A stretch of 47,042 nt of DNA from Pseudomonadota bacterium (GTDB taxonomy: Bacteria; Bdellovibrionota; FAC87; UBA2466): positions 1 to 47,042 of the forward strand of contig RFNO01000097.1 of NCBI GenBank assembly GCA_009927165.1, in the 5' to 3' direction. The translations under genes and the position numbers were made by a program. Position 1 is the stretch's first letter, and each line of letters begins with the position of its first letter. A model generated the notes under the pieces. That model was given only the letters and a program-made list of their open reading frames with translations. It did not search any database and was not told where the DNA came from. This document shows, piece after piece, positions 8,036 to 16,294 of the stretch.

Positions 8036-9517
8036 ATCCGAGGGTTTGCCAAATCTTAACGCCCCTCCGACCGTTCCGCTGAGCAGATCTCCATCATAAC
8101 CAATTTCCATTCCGGCATAGAAGCTATTGTATTTGATCGCATTTTCTAAGGTCTCTCGAAAGGAAAGCTGACCAGTATTCCAATCTACTCCCTCAATCGT
8201 CCACTTTTCTTCATGTTGTCCCAAATAATATATCTGTCCAGTAGCTGCACTCATGGAGGGAATACCGTTTGGAACACTAAGTGTAGAGTTTGCCCAAACT
8301 GATTTTAATTTTCTTTCCCCCGGTACCCATTCAAATTTCTCAATACCATATGGGGCGTACTCTTTATAATTTGACCAAAGAATCGTCCAAAAATTTGACC
8401 AAGAATCTGTTGGGTGATCACCGTAGTCATTATTGACTGCCACAGCGCCATAACCTCTCACCAGAAGAGACTGATCCGTTATTGCACGTTCTCTTTCCGG
8501 AATGCCAAATTGAATTGGTACGATTCCGGCGACTCTTTCGGAAAATCCAGGAATGGGTGTCCAGTCTTTGGGAATTTCATCTCGCCAAAAAGCAACTAAA
8601 TTCATTTTCTTTTCGCCATCGGCTATCACCACTAACTTATCCTGTGCTCCGGTTCCCATGAGAGTAGGCGTTGTTCCTGAACCCAAGCCCAGTCGACCAG
8701 GCATCGGCTTATCTGATGTGGGATAAAGCGAATCCCAGGAGACACTCAACTTTTTTCCATTCCAGTGCACTCGATACATTTTTTTGTGAGTAACCACATA
8801 CAAGCCTCCGTTCTCATCGACAGCGAGTGAATTGGACACTTCTTCTTCAGGATTGAGTCGTAACGAAGTGGTTTCACCCGTGTGGCGATTCATCACCACC
8901 ACTAAAGAACGATTGGTTACCAGTGCGAGCCATCCATCATAGGTAAGATTCATCCCCACAATAACTTCATCCTCTGAGAGAACTTCGGACTTACTCAGAG
9001 CAAAGCGGTTCATCAGCTTTATAGGCGACCGTGGAATACCGGGCTGTTCTTCTTGGTAAACAACGACAGAAGTTCCCCTAGGAATATAAAGTCGCCCCTC
9101 ATGATCAAGAAGCGTGTAGGCTCCTGAAATGGCTTGTTCACTTTTACCCGCTTTGGCAACTGATCCGGTTGTTCTCCATCTTCCTTGATTGCCATCTAAT
9201 TTATAAAGGCGAGTTCTTGCACTTCCCCAGATACTGAATTTACCCTCGTTGTTTCTGGGGGTGAGGTTTAGAGTAATGGCCACTGCTTCCTCAGAAAGCG
9301 TTCTAGTTTTAAAAAGCCCCCTCGTTACTTCGGAGGGTAAAGGCCCTGGCAATGGAGAAGATGCTTGGCAATAGGGATTTCGATGGGTCATCGGCCAGGG
9401 AGAATCTGCTAAAAAGGGATTCAGCGGTGGTTCCTCGGATCCTTGTCCTAGCACCCTAGGTGCACAAATGATTTGCCCGATCATTCCCACGACGCAAGCT
9501 AGACGCATCCCACGCAT
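8024..9517 (-). CDS. Exported propeller-like protein of unknown function
   Basis: Starting at the ATG preceded by a good GAGGAG site, the protein begins with an arginine-containing signal peptide running to about LGQG. The mature chain has recurring blocks of the form 'G.LY..' and 'DENGGLYVVTHKKMYRV', with short beta strands, aromatic residues and 'TYDGWLAL' units. This is typical of PQQ- or NHL-like beta-propellers, which mostly bind ligands or scaffold proteins. No catalytic residues were recognised. A longer reading to 9547 exists but would bury the ribosome site inside the gene. The end overlaps the PLD-like gene tail to tail. Confidence 0.6.
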   Translation of the reverse strand: MRGMRLACVVGMIGQIICAPRVLGQGSEEPPLNPFLADSPWPMTHRNPYCQASSPLPGPLPSEVTRGLFKTRTLSEEAVAITLNLTPRNNEGKFSIWGSARTRLYKLDGNQGRWRTTGSVAKAGKSEQAISGAYTLLDHEGRLYIPRGTSVVVYQEEQPGIPRSPIKLMNRFALSKSEVLSEDEVIVGMNLTYDGWLALVTNRSLVVVMNRHTGETTSLRLNPEEEVSNSLAVDENGGLYVVTHKKMYRVHWNGKKLSVSWDSLYPTSDKPMPGRLGLGSGTTPTLMGTGAQDKLVVIADGEKKMNLVAFWRDEIPKDWTPIPGFSERVAGIVPIQFGIPERERAITDQSLLVRGYGAVAVNNDYGDHPTDSWSNFWTILWSNYKEYAPYGIEKFEWVPGERKLKSVWANSTLSVPNGIPSMSAATGQIYYLGQHEEKWTIEGVDWNTGQLSFRETLENAIKYNSFYAGMEIGYDGDLLSGTVGGALRFGKPSDSPR

Positions 9518-9644
9518 ACTTTTTCTCCTCGACGTTTTCCGAATCAACCGGAAAAAAGAGAAAGTTTAGTCTTTTTTGTCAGACTGTCTATGAAGAAATC
9601 CCAAAAGTTGCCATTTCAGCTGCTTTATCTGACAATGTCTTCAA

Positions 9645-10433
9645 ATGAATTCCATCAACACTAGATATGCGGTTATCACGGGAGCCTCACAGGGAATTGG
9701 CGAACATCTCACCAAACATCTCGCCACAATGGGCTATTCCGTCATTTTGGCTTCTCGAAACTTCGGTAAACTATCCCAACTCGCCGAAGACCTCGAGAAA
9801 AAACGTGGGATTAAGGCTCTGCCCATTGAATGCGATCTCAGTCTGGAATCGGGAGTTCAAAAGCTGATTGAGTTTTGTAGCTCCGACACTCATGAGATTG
9901 AGGTTTTTATTAACAATGCGGGGTTCGGGGACCTTGGAGAGTTTACGGAACAAACATGGGAAGTGTTTGCTCAGATGATTGATCTCAATATCAAAGCACT
10001 CACACAGCTATCCCATTTTTTTGCAATCCGTTTTAAGCAGAGAAAGCGTGGATTTATTTTGAATGTTGCCTCTACCGCGGCTTTTCAACCAGACCCATAT
10101 TTTTCGGTTTATGGGGCTACCAAAGCTTTTGTACTTTCATTTTCAGAAGCCTTGCGAGAAGAGTTAGCTCCCCATGGAGTACAAGTTTCGGTGCTTTGCC
10201 CGGGACCAACCGATACACCTTTCCATTTGAGAGCTGGAACTGATCAATCACTTTTTGTGACTCGGTTTATGGCACCAGTGGAAAAGGTGGCAGCCAAGGG
10301 AATAACCGGACTCTTTTCCGGTAAAACTGTCATAGTGCCAGGGCTAATCAATAACATTTTAATTTTAATAATTCGATTTTCACCACGAGCTGCAGTAGCT
10401 CGATTGGCTTCTCTGATGCTTCGAAAGCCCTAA
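9645..10433 (+). CDS. Short-chain dehydrogenase/reductase (SDR)
   Basis: This is a classical SDR of 262 residues. It has the nucleotide-binding GASQGIG near residue 14, NNAG near residue 90, a catalytic Ser in the NVASTAAF strand, and YGATK as the active-site Tyr-Lys pair. A hydrophobic, basic C-terminal tail (from about GLINNIL) may touch the membrane. The layout resembles the YqjQ/DltE-type SDRs, whose substrates are mostly undefined. It converges with a second, different SDR (5 bp between stops), so the two are neighbours but not one operon. Confidence 0.9.
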   Translation: MNSINTRYAVITGASQGIGEHLTKHLATMGYSVILASRNFGKLSQLAEDLEKKRGIKALPIECDLSLESGVQKLIEFCSSDTHEIEVFINNAGFGDLGEFTEQTWEVFAQMIDLNIKALTQLSHFFAIRFKQRKRGFILNVASTAAFQPDPYFSVYGATKAFVLSFSEALREELAPHGVQVSVLCPGPTDTPFHLRAGTDQSLFVTRFMAPVEKVAAKGITGLFSGKTVIVPGLINNILILIIRFSPRAAVARLASLMLRKP

Positions 10434-10438
10434 CTCAT

Positions 10439-11251
10439 TCATTTTGGCTCTGGCCGAGCACGAACACCTCCACGACTCACAAGCCATGGAATTAATTGGG
10501 GGAGATACTGATTCACCAACAAAATAACTTTTCCATGGCCAGTGATCACTCTTTGCTTTTTCTTTTTGTAGATAGCGCTCAACATTTCTGAAACAGCTTT
10601 TTCTGTAGGAACTCTTAGCCAAGATGGAATGGGATCCGGATGATCCGCTTTAAGCTGACCTAGATTATCTGTTCTTCTTATATCGGAATCCACAAAACCA
10701 GGCGCTAAATGCGTTACGGTAATGCCCTTCTCTTTCCATTCGTGCTGAAGAGCTCCGCTCAAAGCTCTCACACAAAACTTGCTCATCGTGTAAGCAGAAT
10801 TTCCGGGCAGAGGGACGTAGCCCGCGACACTTCCAATAAGAATCAATTGCCCTTTCGACTTTTCCAGCTCACTTTCCACTGAATAGAGAGTATGAAGAAC
10901 TCCAAAAACATTCACTGCGAATTGTCGCTCATAGTCCTCAGCGGAGAGTGTTGAAACGTTGCCAGCCACCCCGAATCCTGCATTTGCAACAACAATATCA
11001 ATACGACCAAAAGTACCTACCATGGTCTTTACTGCCCGGTCCAAGTCGGAACGGGAACTCACATCTCCTACCATCCATCCCACTTTTTTCTGTGTGGAAT
11101 CAATTTCGTTCGCAATTTTTTTAAGTCGATCCTCTCGTCGAGCAAATAAAAAAACCTGAGCTCCTTGTTTTACCAATTGGCGAGCAAGTTCTTCTCCGAT
11201 TCCAGATGAAGCTCCTGTAATAAATACCGCCTTATTTTCAAACCGTTCCAT
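10439..11251 (-). CDS. Short-chain dehydrogenase/reductase (SDR)
   Basis: The start was chosen at the ATG with a GAGGTAGGA ribosome site, which puts the Rossmann glycine motif GASSGIG at about residue 13. NAGFG, a catalytic Ser in LIGSVAGYV and YTMSK follow in the usual order. The RxDRL pattern after the second strand (ARREDRLKK) suggests NADP(H) preference. The C-terminal KKKKQRVITGHGK segment is found in SDRs related to ketoreductases of lipid metabolism. The substrate is unknown. The start lies 14 bp inside the end of the upstream GT87-like gene, so the two are probably translated from one message. Confidence 0.9.
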   Translation of the reverse strand: MERFENKAVFITGASSGIGEELARQLVKQGAQVFLFARREDRLKKIANEIDSTQKKVGWMVGDVSSRSDLDRAVKTMVGTFGRIDIVVANAGFGVAGNVSTLSAEDYERQFAVNVFGVLHTLYSVESELEKSKGQLILIGSVAGYVPLPGNSAYTMSKFCVRALSGALQHEWKEKGITVTHLAPGFVDSDIRRTDNLGQLKADHPDPIPSWLRVPTEKAVSEMLSAIYKKKKQRVITGHGKVILLVNQYLPQLIPWLVSRGGVRARPEPK

Positions 11252-12359
11252 AAATCCTACCTCGAGACGAAAGAATGATGAAAGCAAGAATCGTTGATGC
11301 ATAAAACCCTAACGTCGGGGGCTGAATGAGACTCCACACTTTCCAGTGAAACGTAGTGGGGCTATAAACTTGAAAGGCCACAAAGTTGAGAAACAGTCCA
11401 AAACTAACTAGCCATTTTATTTTTTTATGCTGAGTGCTTGAAATAGCATGAAGTGCCAATGAATAAAAACCTACCAAAAGAACATAGTTGTGCTTGAACG
11501 GTAGCGGAGAAAGCACGGCAAGGAGAAAACCCATCCACGCAGAGGAGACGACAGGATCTTTAATAAACCAAGTCATCCAAAATGAAAGAGAGATACCTAA
11601 TATCATGAGAATTCGACTAATGAAGGAAGGGCTCCATCCAAAAACTCGAAAAAGCCAAGTAGACAGACCATCGAGGTCTCCCATCCAACTAGAGGCTATG
11701 GGTCCATCTACAAATTGTTTCCATGTCTGATGGTCTTGTAAAAACGATGGCCAACCGAATTCCAAAATGTAAATAAAGATTAACAACAAGATACCCCCCA
11801 AAAAAGAGAAGAGGGTTTTCCATCTTTCTGTTTTGAGACTCAGTAGTGCCCAGAACATCAAAAAAAGGTTGGTCGGCTTAAAAAGTACCGCGACACTTAA
11901 AAATGCTCCCAACAAAATTGGTTTTTCGTTCCATGTCAATAAAACCACGCCGGCAAACATCAACAAATTAAACTGCCCAAATCGAATTTCTCCATTCCAC
12001 TGGTTAAGGCACAATCCCACAACGATAACCAAGGCGAAAGAGTTTAATGACTTGAGGCGAAGCCGTTGATTGAATTGATAAGCCAAAAAAAGAAAGGTCA
12101 CCACGTTTAAAAGGTCCCAACAGCGAAAGAGCCATTCCTTTTGAAAATAGGTAAAAGGAATCATGAGAAGAGTCATCAGTGGGGGCTTTGTGTGAGGATT
12201 ATCATTCAACACATAGACGGGTAGATAGTGGCTGAGATTTTGCGCAGCTACCAGCACAATATCCAAATCCTGGCGATAGGTTCGCTGAAACAAAGTAGGA
12301 ATTAACACCCCAACCGCGATGACTCCCAACAATAAATTGTATATACGATGGTGTCTCAC
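11238..12359 (-). CDS. GT87-like (DUF2029) polytopic membrane glycosyltransferase
   Basis: The protein has 373 residues and about nine or ten hydrophobic spans. The first loop contains RTYRQDLDIVLVAAQNL, with an acidic residue placed as in GT-C enzymes. A GQFNLLM segment and a following KPTNLFL segment match the conserved 'GQ.N.L' and 'KP' features of the DUF2029/GT87 family. Known members are polyprenyl-phosphate-mannose-dependent mannosyltransferases acting on the outer face of the inner membrane. The specific sugar and acceptor cannot be read here. The downstream SDR overlaps its end by 14 bp. Confidence 0.75.
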   Translation of the reverse strand: MRHHRIYNLLLGVIAVGVLIPTLFQRTYRQDLDIVLVAAQNLSHYLPVYVLNDNPHTKPPLMTLLMIPFTYFQKEWLFRCWDLLNVVTFLFLAYQFNQRLRLKSLNSFALVIVVGLCLNQWNGEIRFGQFNLLMFAGVVLLTWNEKPILLGAFLSVAVLFKPTNLFLMFWALLSLKTERWKTLFSFLGGILLLIFIYILEFGWPSFLQDHQTWKQFVDGPIASSWMGDLDGLSTWLFRVFGWSPSFISRILMILGISLSFWMTWFIKDPVVSSAWMGFLLAVLSPLPFKHNYVLLVGFYSLALHAISSTQHKKIKWLVSFGLFLNFVAFQVYSPTTFHWKVWSLIQPPTLGFYASTILAFIILSSRGRIYGTV

Positions 12360-12388
12360 CTAATGGGTGAGTCTAAAAGAACGACTCC

Positions 12389-13267
12389 TCATTGACCACT
12401 ATAAATCGTAGCGGACCCTCTTAAGGTCCTGAGGTTAGCTGTTGCTCGACGAACTGTTCGACCAGCGCTACTTCCTCCAGCCCAGTTTTGATCCAGAAAA
12501 GTCATTTGACCGTCTGGCTGAATAGATTCCACTACCAAATAGTGTCCCACTGAAGTCGAAAAAAAACCTCGGTCACTGTAGAGGCCGGACCCTGGGGAAA
12601 GACGTAATACTTGACCCGGCATGAGATTTTGAATTCCTGCTCCTCCAGTGCCTATCGTCCCGAGAGCTGGGCCGCTTCCCCTCAGAGCAGAACAATCACC
12701 GCTGCCTAACGTACGGCCTAGGCTAGCTTGAGCCCTGGACAAAACTCTACTACTTCCCTCATTAAAAGAAGGCTGAAGCTCTTGTGCTTTCCGTGCTGCC
12801 GCTAATTCTCTATCAACTGCTTCTTTGGACTCTTCTCCCACTTTCTCTGCTCGAACCACCGAGCCATCTTCGGTTTCATTCGCGAGGGCGTAAGTTACTC
12901 GAGTTCCATCTGGACGAATTCCACGCACTTTAAACTTCTGGTTTTTTGCTGCAGGAACAAAGCTTTTTGAACCATAAGCCTTCACGTCCGGCGCAGTAAA
13001 TTCAGACAAGCCGCTCCAGTTTTCTGACTGGCCAATTTTAAATTGCACTCCCGTGAGTTTTTCTTTGGAGTAAATAAAAAGCTGACGATATCCAGACGAC
13101 GATTCCGTTTCACCCATTCGAGCTAAAATCCCATTTTCTTCCTGAATCTTTTCTTCATCGATGGGCCTGTCGTTTTTGGGAGACCCAGTTTCCTGGGAGT
13201 GCGTTGGACTCGCTAAAGAAATTGAAGCTGACAAAGTGAATGCACTCACCAACAGTACTTTTTTCAT
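12389..13267 (-). CDS. Exported CHAP/NlpC-like putative cell-wall hydrolase
   Basis: An N-terminal signal peptide (MKKVLLVSAFTLSASISLAS) leads into ~150 residues of unrecognised beta-rich sequence. The C-terminal ~110 residues look like a CHAP-type papain fold. C192 in GSGDCSALRG is the candidate nucleophile, H242 in the GHYLVVESI strand the candidate base, and FLDQNWAGG near residues 258-265 matches the 'EQNW' strand of that family. A LMPGQVLRL segment corresponds to the usual 'PGDVI' strand. CHAP enzymes cleave peptidoglycan amide bonds. The nucleophile lies further from the His than in many members, so the fold is probable and the activity is inferred. Confidence 0.55.
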   Translation of the reverse strand: MKKVLLVSAFTLSASISLASPTHSQETGSPKNDRPIDEEKIQEENGILARMGETESSSGYRQLFIYSKEKLTGVQFKIGQSENWSGLSEFTAPDVKAYGSKSFVPAAKNQKFKVRGIRPDGTRVTYALANETEDGSVVRAEKVGEESKEAVDRELAAARKAQELQPSFNEGSSRVLSRAQASLGRTLGSGDCSALRGSGPALGTIGTGGAGIQNLMPGQVLRLSPGSGLYSDRGFFSTSVGHYLVVESIQPDGQMTFLDQNWAGGSSAGRTVRRATANLRTLRGSATIYSGQ

Positions 13268-13389
13268 GTTTCTCCTCTCACCAGTGTGTGATTGAATTTG
13301 GGGTACAGTGAAGCAAAAAGAAGACCTGATTTTTTTAGGCTTACCGAAAACGAAAACGGCTAGAATTCACTGTCAAAAAAGTAACCGTG

Positions 13390-13408
13390 AACCTAATGTA
13401 CCTAGGTT
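13390..13408. promoter_or_regulatory. Inverted repeat AACCTA-N7-TAGGTT upstream of the CHAP-like gene
   Basis: AACCTA (13390-13395) and TAGGTT (13403-13408) are perfect inverted copies separated by seven bases. The wider GTAACC...GGTTAC at 13381-13386 and 13405-13410 extends the symmetry. It lies about 125 bp upstream of the start of the exported CHAP-like protein, in a 200-bp gap that otherwise holds no gene. An operator is possible; chance is not excluded. Confidence 0.25.
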
Positions 13409-13467
13409 ACTCCATTAAATTGTTTGACTAATTACCTGGATCAAAATTTAGGACAGAATAAATTGAT

Positions 13468-14670
13468 TTACAGTGCAACCACTTTCAAACGACCTAACCA
13501 CTCCATTTGATCCGACTGAGCATGCATATCAAATCCTTGAAGCTCGTGTAGCCGAATAGAATACGCCCCAAAATCAACCAAGTCTCTGATGAAAGTATCT
13601 CGATTGCAGGACAAATACACTAGCTCGACATCGGAACGGTTTCTAACGATTTGGCAAAGGGCTCGTCTTGCGTTTTCATGAATCCCCCTACGACTGGGAT
13701 TAACAACGATCAGACTGGGATTCATCGCCCAATCGGGGATCTTAGCCATAGATTCCTCGGCTACCCCCCCTGCGACATCAATCTTCTCCTGATATCCATT
13801 GTTTTTGGCATTCACTTTGGCCCTTTCAACGGCCTCTGGATTTTCTTCAAAACTTAATACTCGTTCAAAAGACCGAGCTAAACAAAGTGAGATAGGCCCC
13901 ACTCCAGAAAACACATCCCATGCCACTTTTTTTTCTTTTTGATTCTGAGCAATGCGATCAATTCTTTGGTAAATATTCTCAGCTTGCCATGGATTTACTT
14001 GAAAAAAACTCATCGGTCCTAGTTCCAAGTGATTACCCACTAGGTTTTCTTCTATATACTTCTGATCGCTGATTAGCCGAGTCTCTTTACCCCAGATGGA
14101 ATTATCCCTATCCGGGTGAATATTCATAGCTTGAACATCAACCGAAATACCCTTTCTAGAGAGTTCTTGGATCAGCCGTCTAATTTCTTCTTCCACATTG
14201 CGAGTTACAACCCACGTCAGCATGAGTTGATTCCCCTCCTGATTAGTTCTTCCAATCAGATAACGCAAATCTCCATGATGAGAAGCCTCATCATAAGGAT
14301 TCAAAGAAGATGCCTCAAGTATGGGATGTAATGTTTTAAGCAATGCTCGTAGGGAGCTGACGTGCAATGGGCAAGAGACTAAGTTGGGACCTATCTGATG
14401 CGAGCCAGGACGAAAAAGGCCCAACCGAAAACGGTCAATCGACTGAGAATCAGGATTCTTTCGTACGGCTAATTTAAAAATAGTTCGGAATCCGAGTTTT
14501 CTCGGAGAAGCGATAGTCCTTTGAATCCGAGTGTTTTTGAGCAAACCTGCTAGCTCAAGCTGCTTTAAATCTCGCCGTGACTTTTCTTCCAAAGTTTTTT
14601 CGTAAGACGCATTGACATGAGGACAAATCCGACACTCTCTTTGTATGGGACAAGGTAACTTTCTAGACAT
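13468..14670 (-). CDS. rlmC: 23S rRNA (uracil-5)-methyltransferase, RlmC type
   Basis: This SAM-dependent RNA m5U methyltransferase belongs to the TrmA/RlmD/RlmC group. Four cysteines, C7, C13, C16 and C100 (in SCPLH), have the spacing of the RlmC iron-sulphur site. The SAM-binding strand is WDVFSGVGPISL, the acidic strand SFEENPEA, and the NPSRRG motif corresponds to the usual NPPRRG. The catalytic cysteine is C355 in YLSCNRDT. There is no N-terminal TRAM domain, which together with the length (400 residues) favours RlmC (U747 in E. coli numbering) over RlmD. The FeS and SAM sites are seen; target position is by family. Confidence 0.82.
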   Translation of the reverse strand: MSRKLPCPIQRECRICPHVNASYEKTLEEKSRRDLKQLELAGLLKNTRIQRTIASPRKLGFRTIFKLAVRKNPDSQSIDRFRLGLFRPGSHQIGPNLVSCPLHVSSLRALLKTLHPILEASSLNPYDEASHHGDLRYLIGRTNQEGNQLMLTWVVTRNVEEEIRRLIQELSRKGISVDVQAMNIHPDRDNSIWGKETRLISDQKYIEENLVGNHLELGPMSFFQVNPWQAENIYQRIDRIAQNQKEKKVAWDVFSGVGPISLCLARSFERVLSFEENPEAVERAKVNAKNNGYQEKIDVAGGVAEESMAKIPDWAMNPSLIVVNPSRRGIHENARRALCQIVRNRSDVELVYLSCNRDTFIRDLVDFGAYSIRLHELQGFDMHAQSDQMEWLGRLKVVAL

Positions 14671-14677
14671 CAGCCCC

Positions 14678-15154
14678 TCACAGGAGAGCTTCGACAGCAG
14701 GCTCTAAACTTTTCGGGGTCGTGAAAGGTGAAAAGCGTCTGACCACTTTTCCATTTCGATCAATTAAAAATTTTGTAAAGTTCCATTTGATCTTTTCACT
14801 CCCTAGAAGACCCTTTTTCTCCCCTTTTAAGAATTGATAAAGCGGATGTGCTTGGGGACCATTGACTTCAATTTTACTGAATATCGGAAAACTAATTTGG
14901 TACCGAGTCTCACAAAACGTTTGAATATCGCTATTGCTACCCGGTTCCTGTTTTCCAAATTGATTGCAAGGAAACGCTAAAATCTCCAACCCCCGAGTTT
15001 TTAGTTTCCGATAAAGAGATTCAAGTTCCTCATACTGAGGAGTGAATCCACACCGACTGGCCACATTCACAATCAGCAGCACTTTGTTTCGATAACTATT
15101 CAAATCAGAGCTGTTTCCATCAATGGTTTTTACGCTGAAATCATAAATTGACAT
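14678..15154 (-). CDS. Glutathione peroxidase-family peroxiredoxin
   Basis: The 158-residue protein has the GPx fold motifs in order: NVASRCGFTPQY with peroxidatic C35 (a cysteine, not selenocysteine), LAFPCNQFGKQEPG with a second cysteine (C63) and the catalytic Gln nearby, and the WNFTKFLID strand with catalytic Trp and Asn. It reduces hydroperoxides. In bacterial members with a cysteine in this region the reductant is often thioredoxin rather than glutathione. The signal-free N terminus suggests a cytoplasmic location. It sits 7 bp upstream of rlmC on the same strand. Confidence 0.92.
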   Translation of the reverse strand: MSIYDFSVKTIDGNSSDLNSYRNKVLLIVNVASRCGFTPQYEELESLYRKLKTRGLEILAFPCNQFGKQEPGSNSDIQTFCETRYQISFPIFSKIEVNGPQAHPLYQFLKGEKKGLLGSEKIKWNFTKFLIDRNGKVVRRFSPFTTPKSLEPAVEALL

Positions 15155-15238
15155 GGGGCAATAATACGCTGCTTTTAGTGGGATTCAACCCCTAAAATAG
15201 CCATGCCCGATTACCGATAAGTAGAAAGGTCCCCGCGC

Positions 15239-16282
15239 ATGAAAACATTCTCTTCATTTTCCGAACCTAATTTAAAAGTGAATGGGTTAGATACTTGGAG
15301 ATTCATTTGTGCTCTCTGGGTCATGTTAAACCATCTAGGCTTTCGGCAGTTGCACTTGGACAAATCAGATCCTGTCGAGTGGTTTATCCGGGGCATTCTC
15401 GGTAACCTTTTCAATGGGCCCGCGGCCGTCATTGTTTTTTTCCTCATTTCAGGATTTTGTATTCATATTCCCTACATGAAGGGACAATCACTAAATGTTT
15501 GGAGCTACGGGACGAGACGAATCATACGAATTCTACTCCCGATTTCCATCATTCATCCACTGAGTATTCTCACCCATGTTCCGCTCACTTTGCTTTCTGA
15601 GACTATTTTATGGAGCGTTACTTGCGAATTGATTTACTATTTGCTCTACCCTTTCCTAAATCGAACGGTAAAACGAATCGGTTGGAAAAGCTTAATCGGC
15701 GGGTCATTCGGAGCTGCATTTTTAATCCTTTTCACCCGAATAGAATTATTAAATTACCCTGAGTCTTCATTAACAAACTGGATTCTAGGCCTTCCCTGTT
15801 GGCTTTTGGGCTGCCAATTAGCGGAAAGCACTCAGCAAAACACGACTTGCCTATCTCGCAAAAAGATCTGGATGTGGCGATTGGGAGTGTGGGGCCTCAG
15901 TAGCTTCGCCGTCTTTTTACGCTTTCATGCAAAGATTGGTTATCCTTTCACACTGACTTTATTCTCACTGGTCGCTTACGAATGGCTCAAAGAAGAAATT
16001 AGTTACTTCAAGAATAGGACTCCCAATCGTTTACTCGAACATTTGGGAGCAGCTAGTTTTTCGCTTTACCTCTGTCATTTCTCTGGTGCTGCTCTTCCGA
16101 AACTTTTAGGCATTCCTCCACGCTTTCACAGTATGGCCCTCTCTTACTTTATGATAGGGGTTCTTACTTTCCTCTTTTATTTCACTGTAGAAAAACCTAG
16201 TCATTTCCTAGCTCGATTTTTAAGTCGAAAACTGGGACCCCAATCCATCCCAACGCCCTTGGAAAAACAAGAAGCTGCCTGA
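15239..16282 (+). CDS. Acyltransferase family 3 membrane protein
   Basis: This polytopic membrane protein has about ten hydrophobic segments. The N terminus carries the hallmark GLDTWRFICALWVMLNHLGF, in which the Arg of the first span and the His at its end belong to the acyl-CoA/acyl transfer site of the OafA/WecH family. Members O-acetylate polysaccharides, lipopolysaccharide or other surface molecules in the inner membrane. A GAAKxAG-like RBS (GAAAGGT) lies just upstream. The acceptor is unknown. It faces a glycosyltransferase tail to tail across 12 bp, which fits, but does not prove, a surface-sugar role. Confidence 0.85.
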   Translation: MKTFSSFSEPNLKVNGLDTWRFICALWVMLNHLGFRQLHLDKSDPVEWFIRGILGNLFNGPAAVIVFFLISGFCIHIPYMKGQSLNVWSYGTRRIIRILLPISIIHPLSILTHVPLTLLSETILWSVTCELIYYLLYPFLNRTVKRIGWKSLIGGSFGAAFLILFTRIELLNYPESSLTNWILGLPCWLLGCQLAESTQQNTTCLSRKKIWMWRLGVWGLSSFAVFLRFHAKIGYPFTLTLFSLVAYEWLKEEISYFKNRTPNRLLEHLGAASFSLYLCHFSGAALPKLLGIPPRFHSMALSYFMIGVLTFLFYFTVEKPSHFLARFLSRKLGPQSIPTPLEKQEAA

Positions 16283-16294
16283 CAGGATGAATGC

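Noticed and set aside
10433-10439. The two SDR genes as one fused or duplicated unit
   Set aside because: They are convergent, have different sequences and separate ribosome sites; similarity is only at family level.
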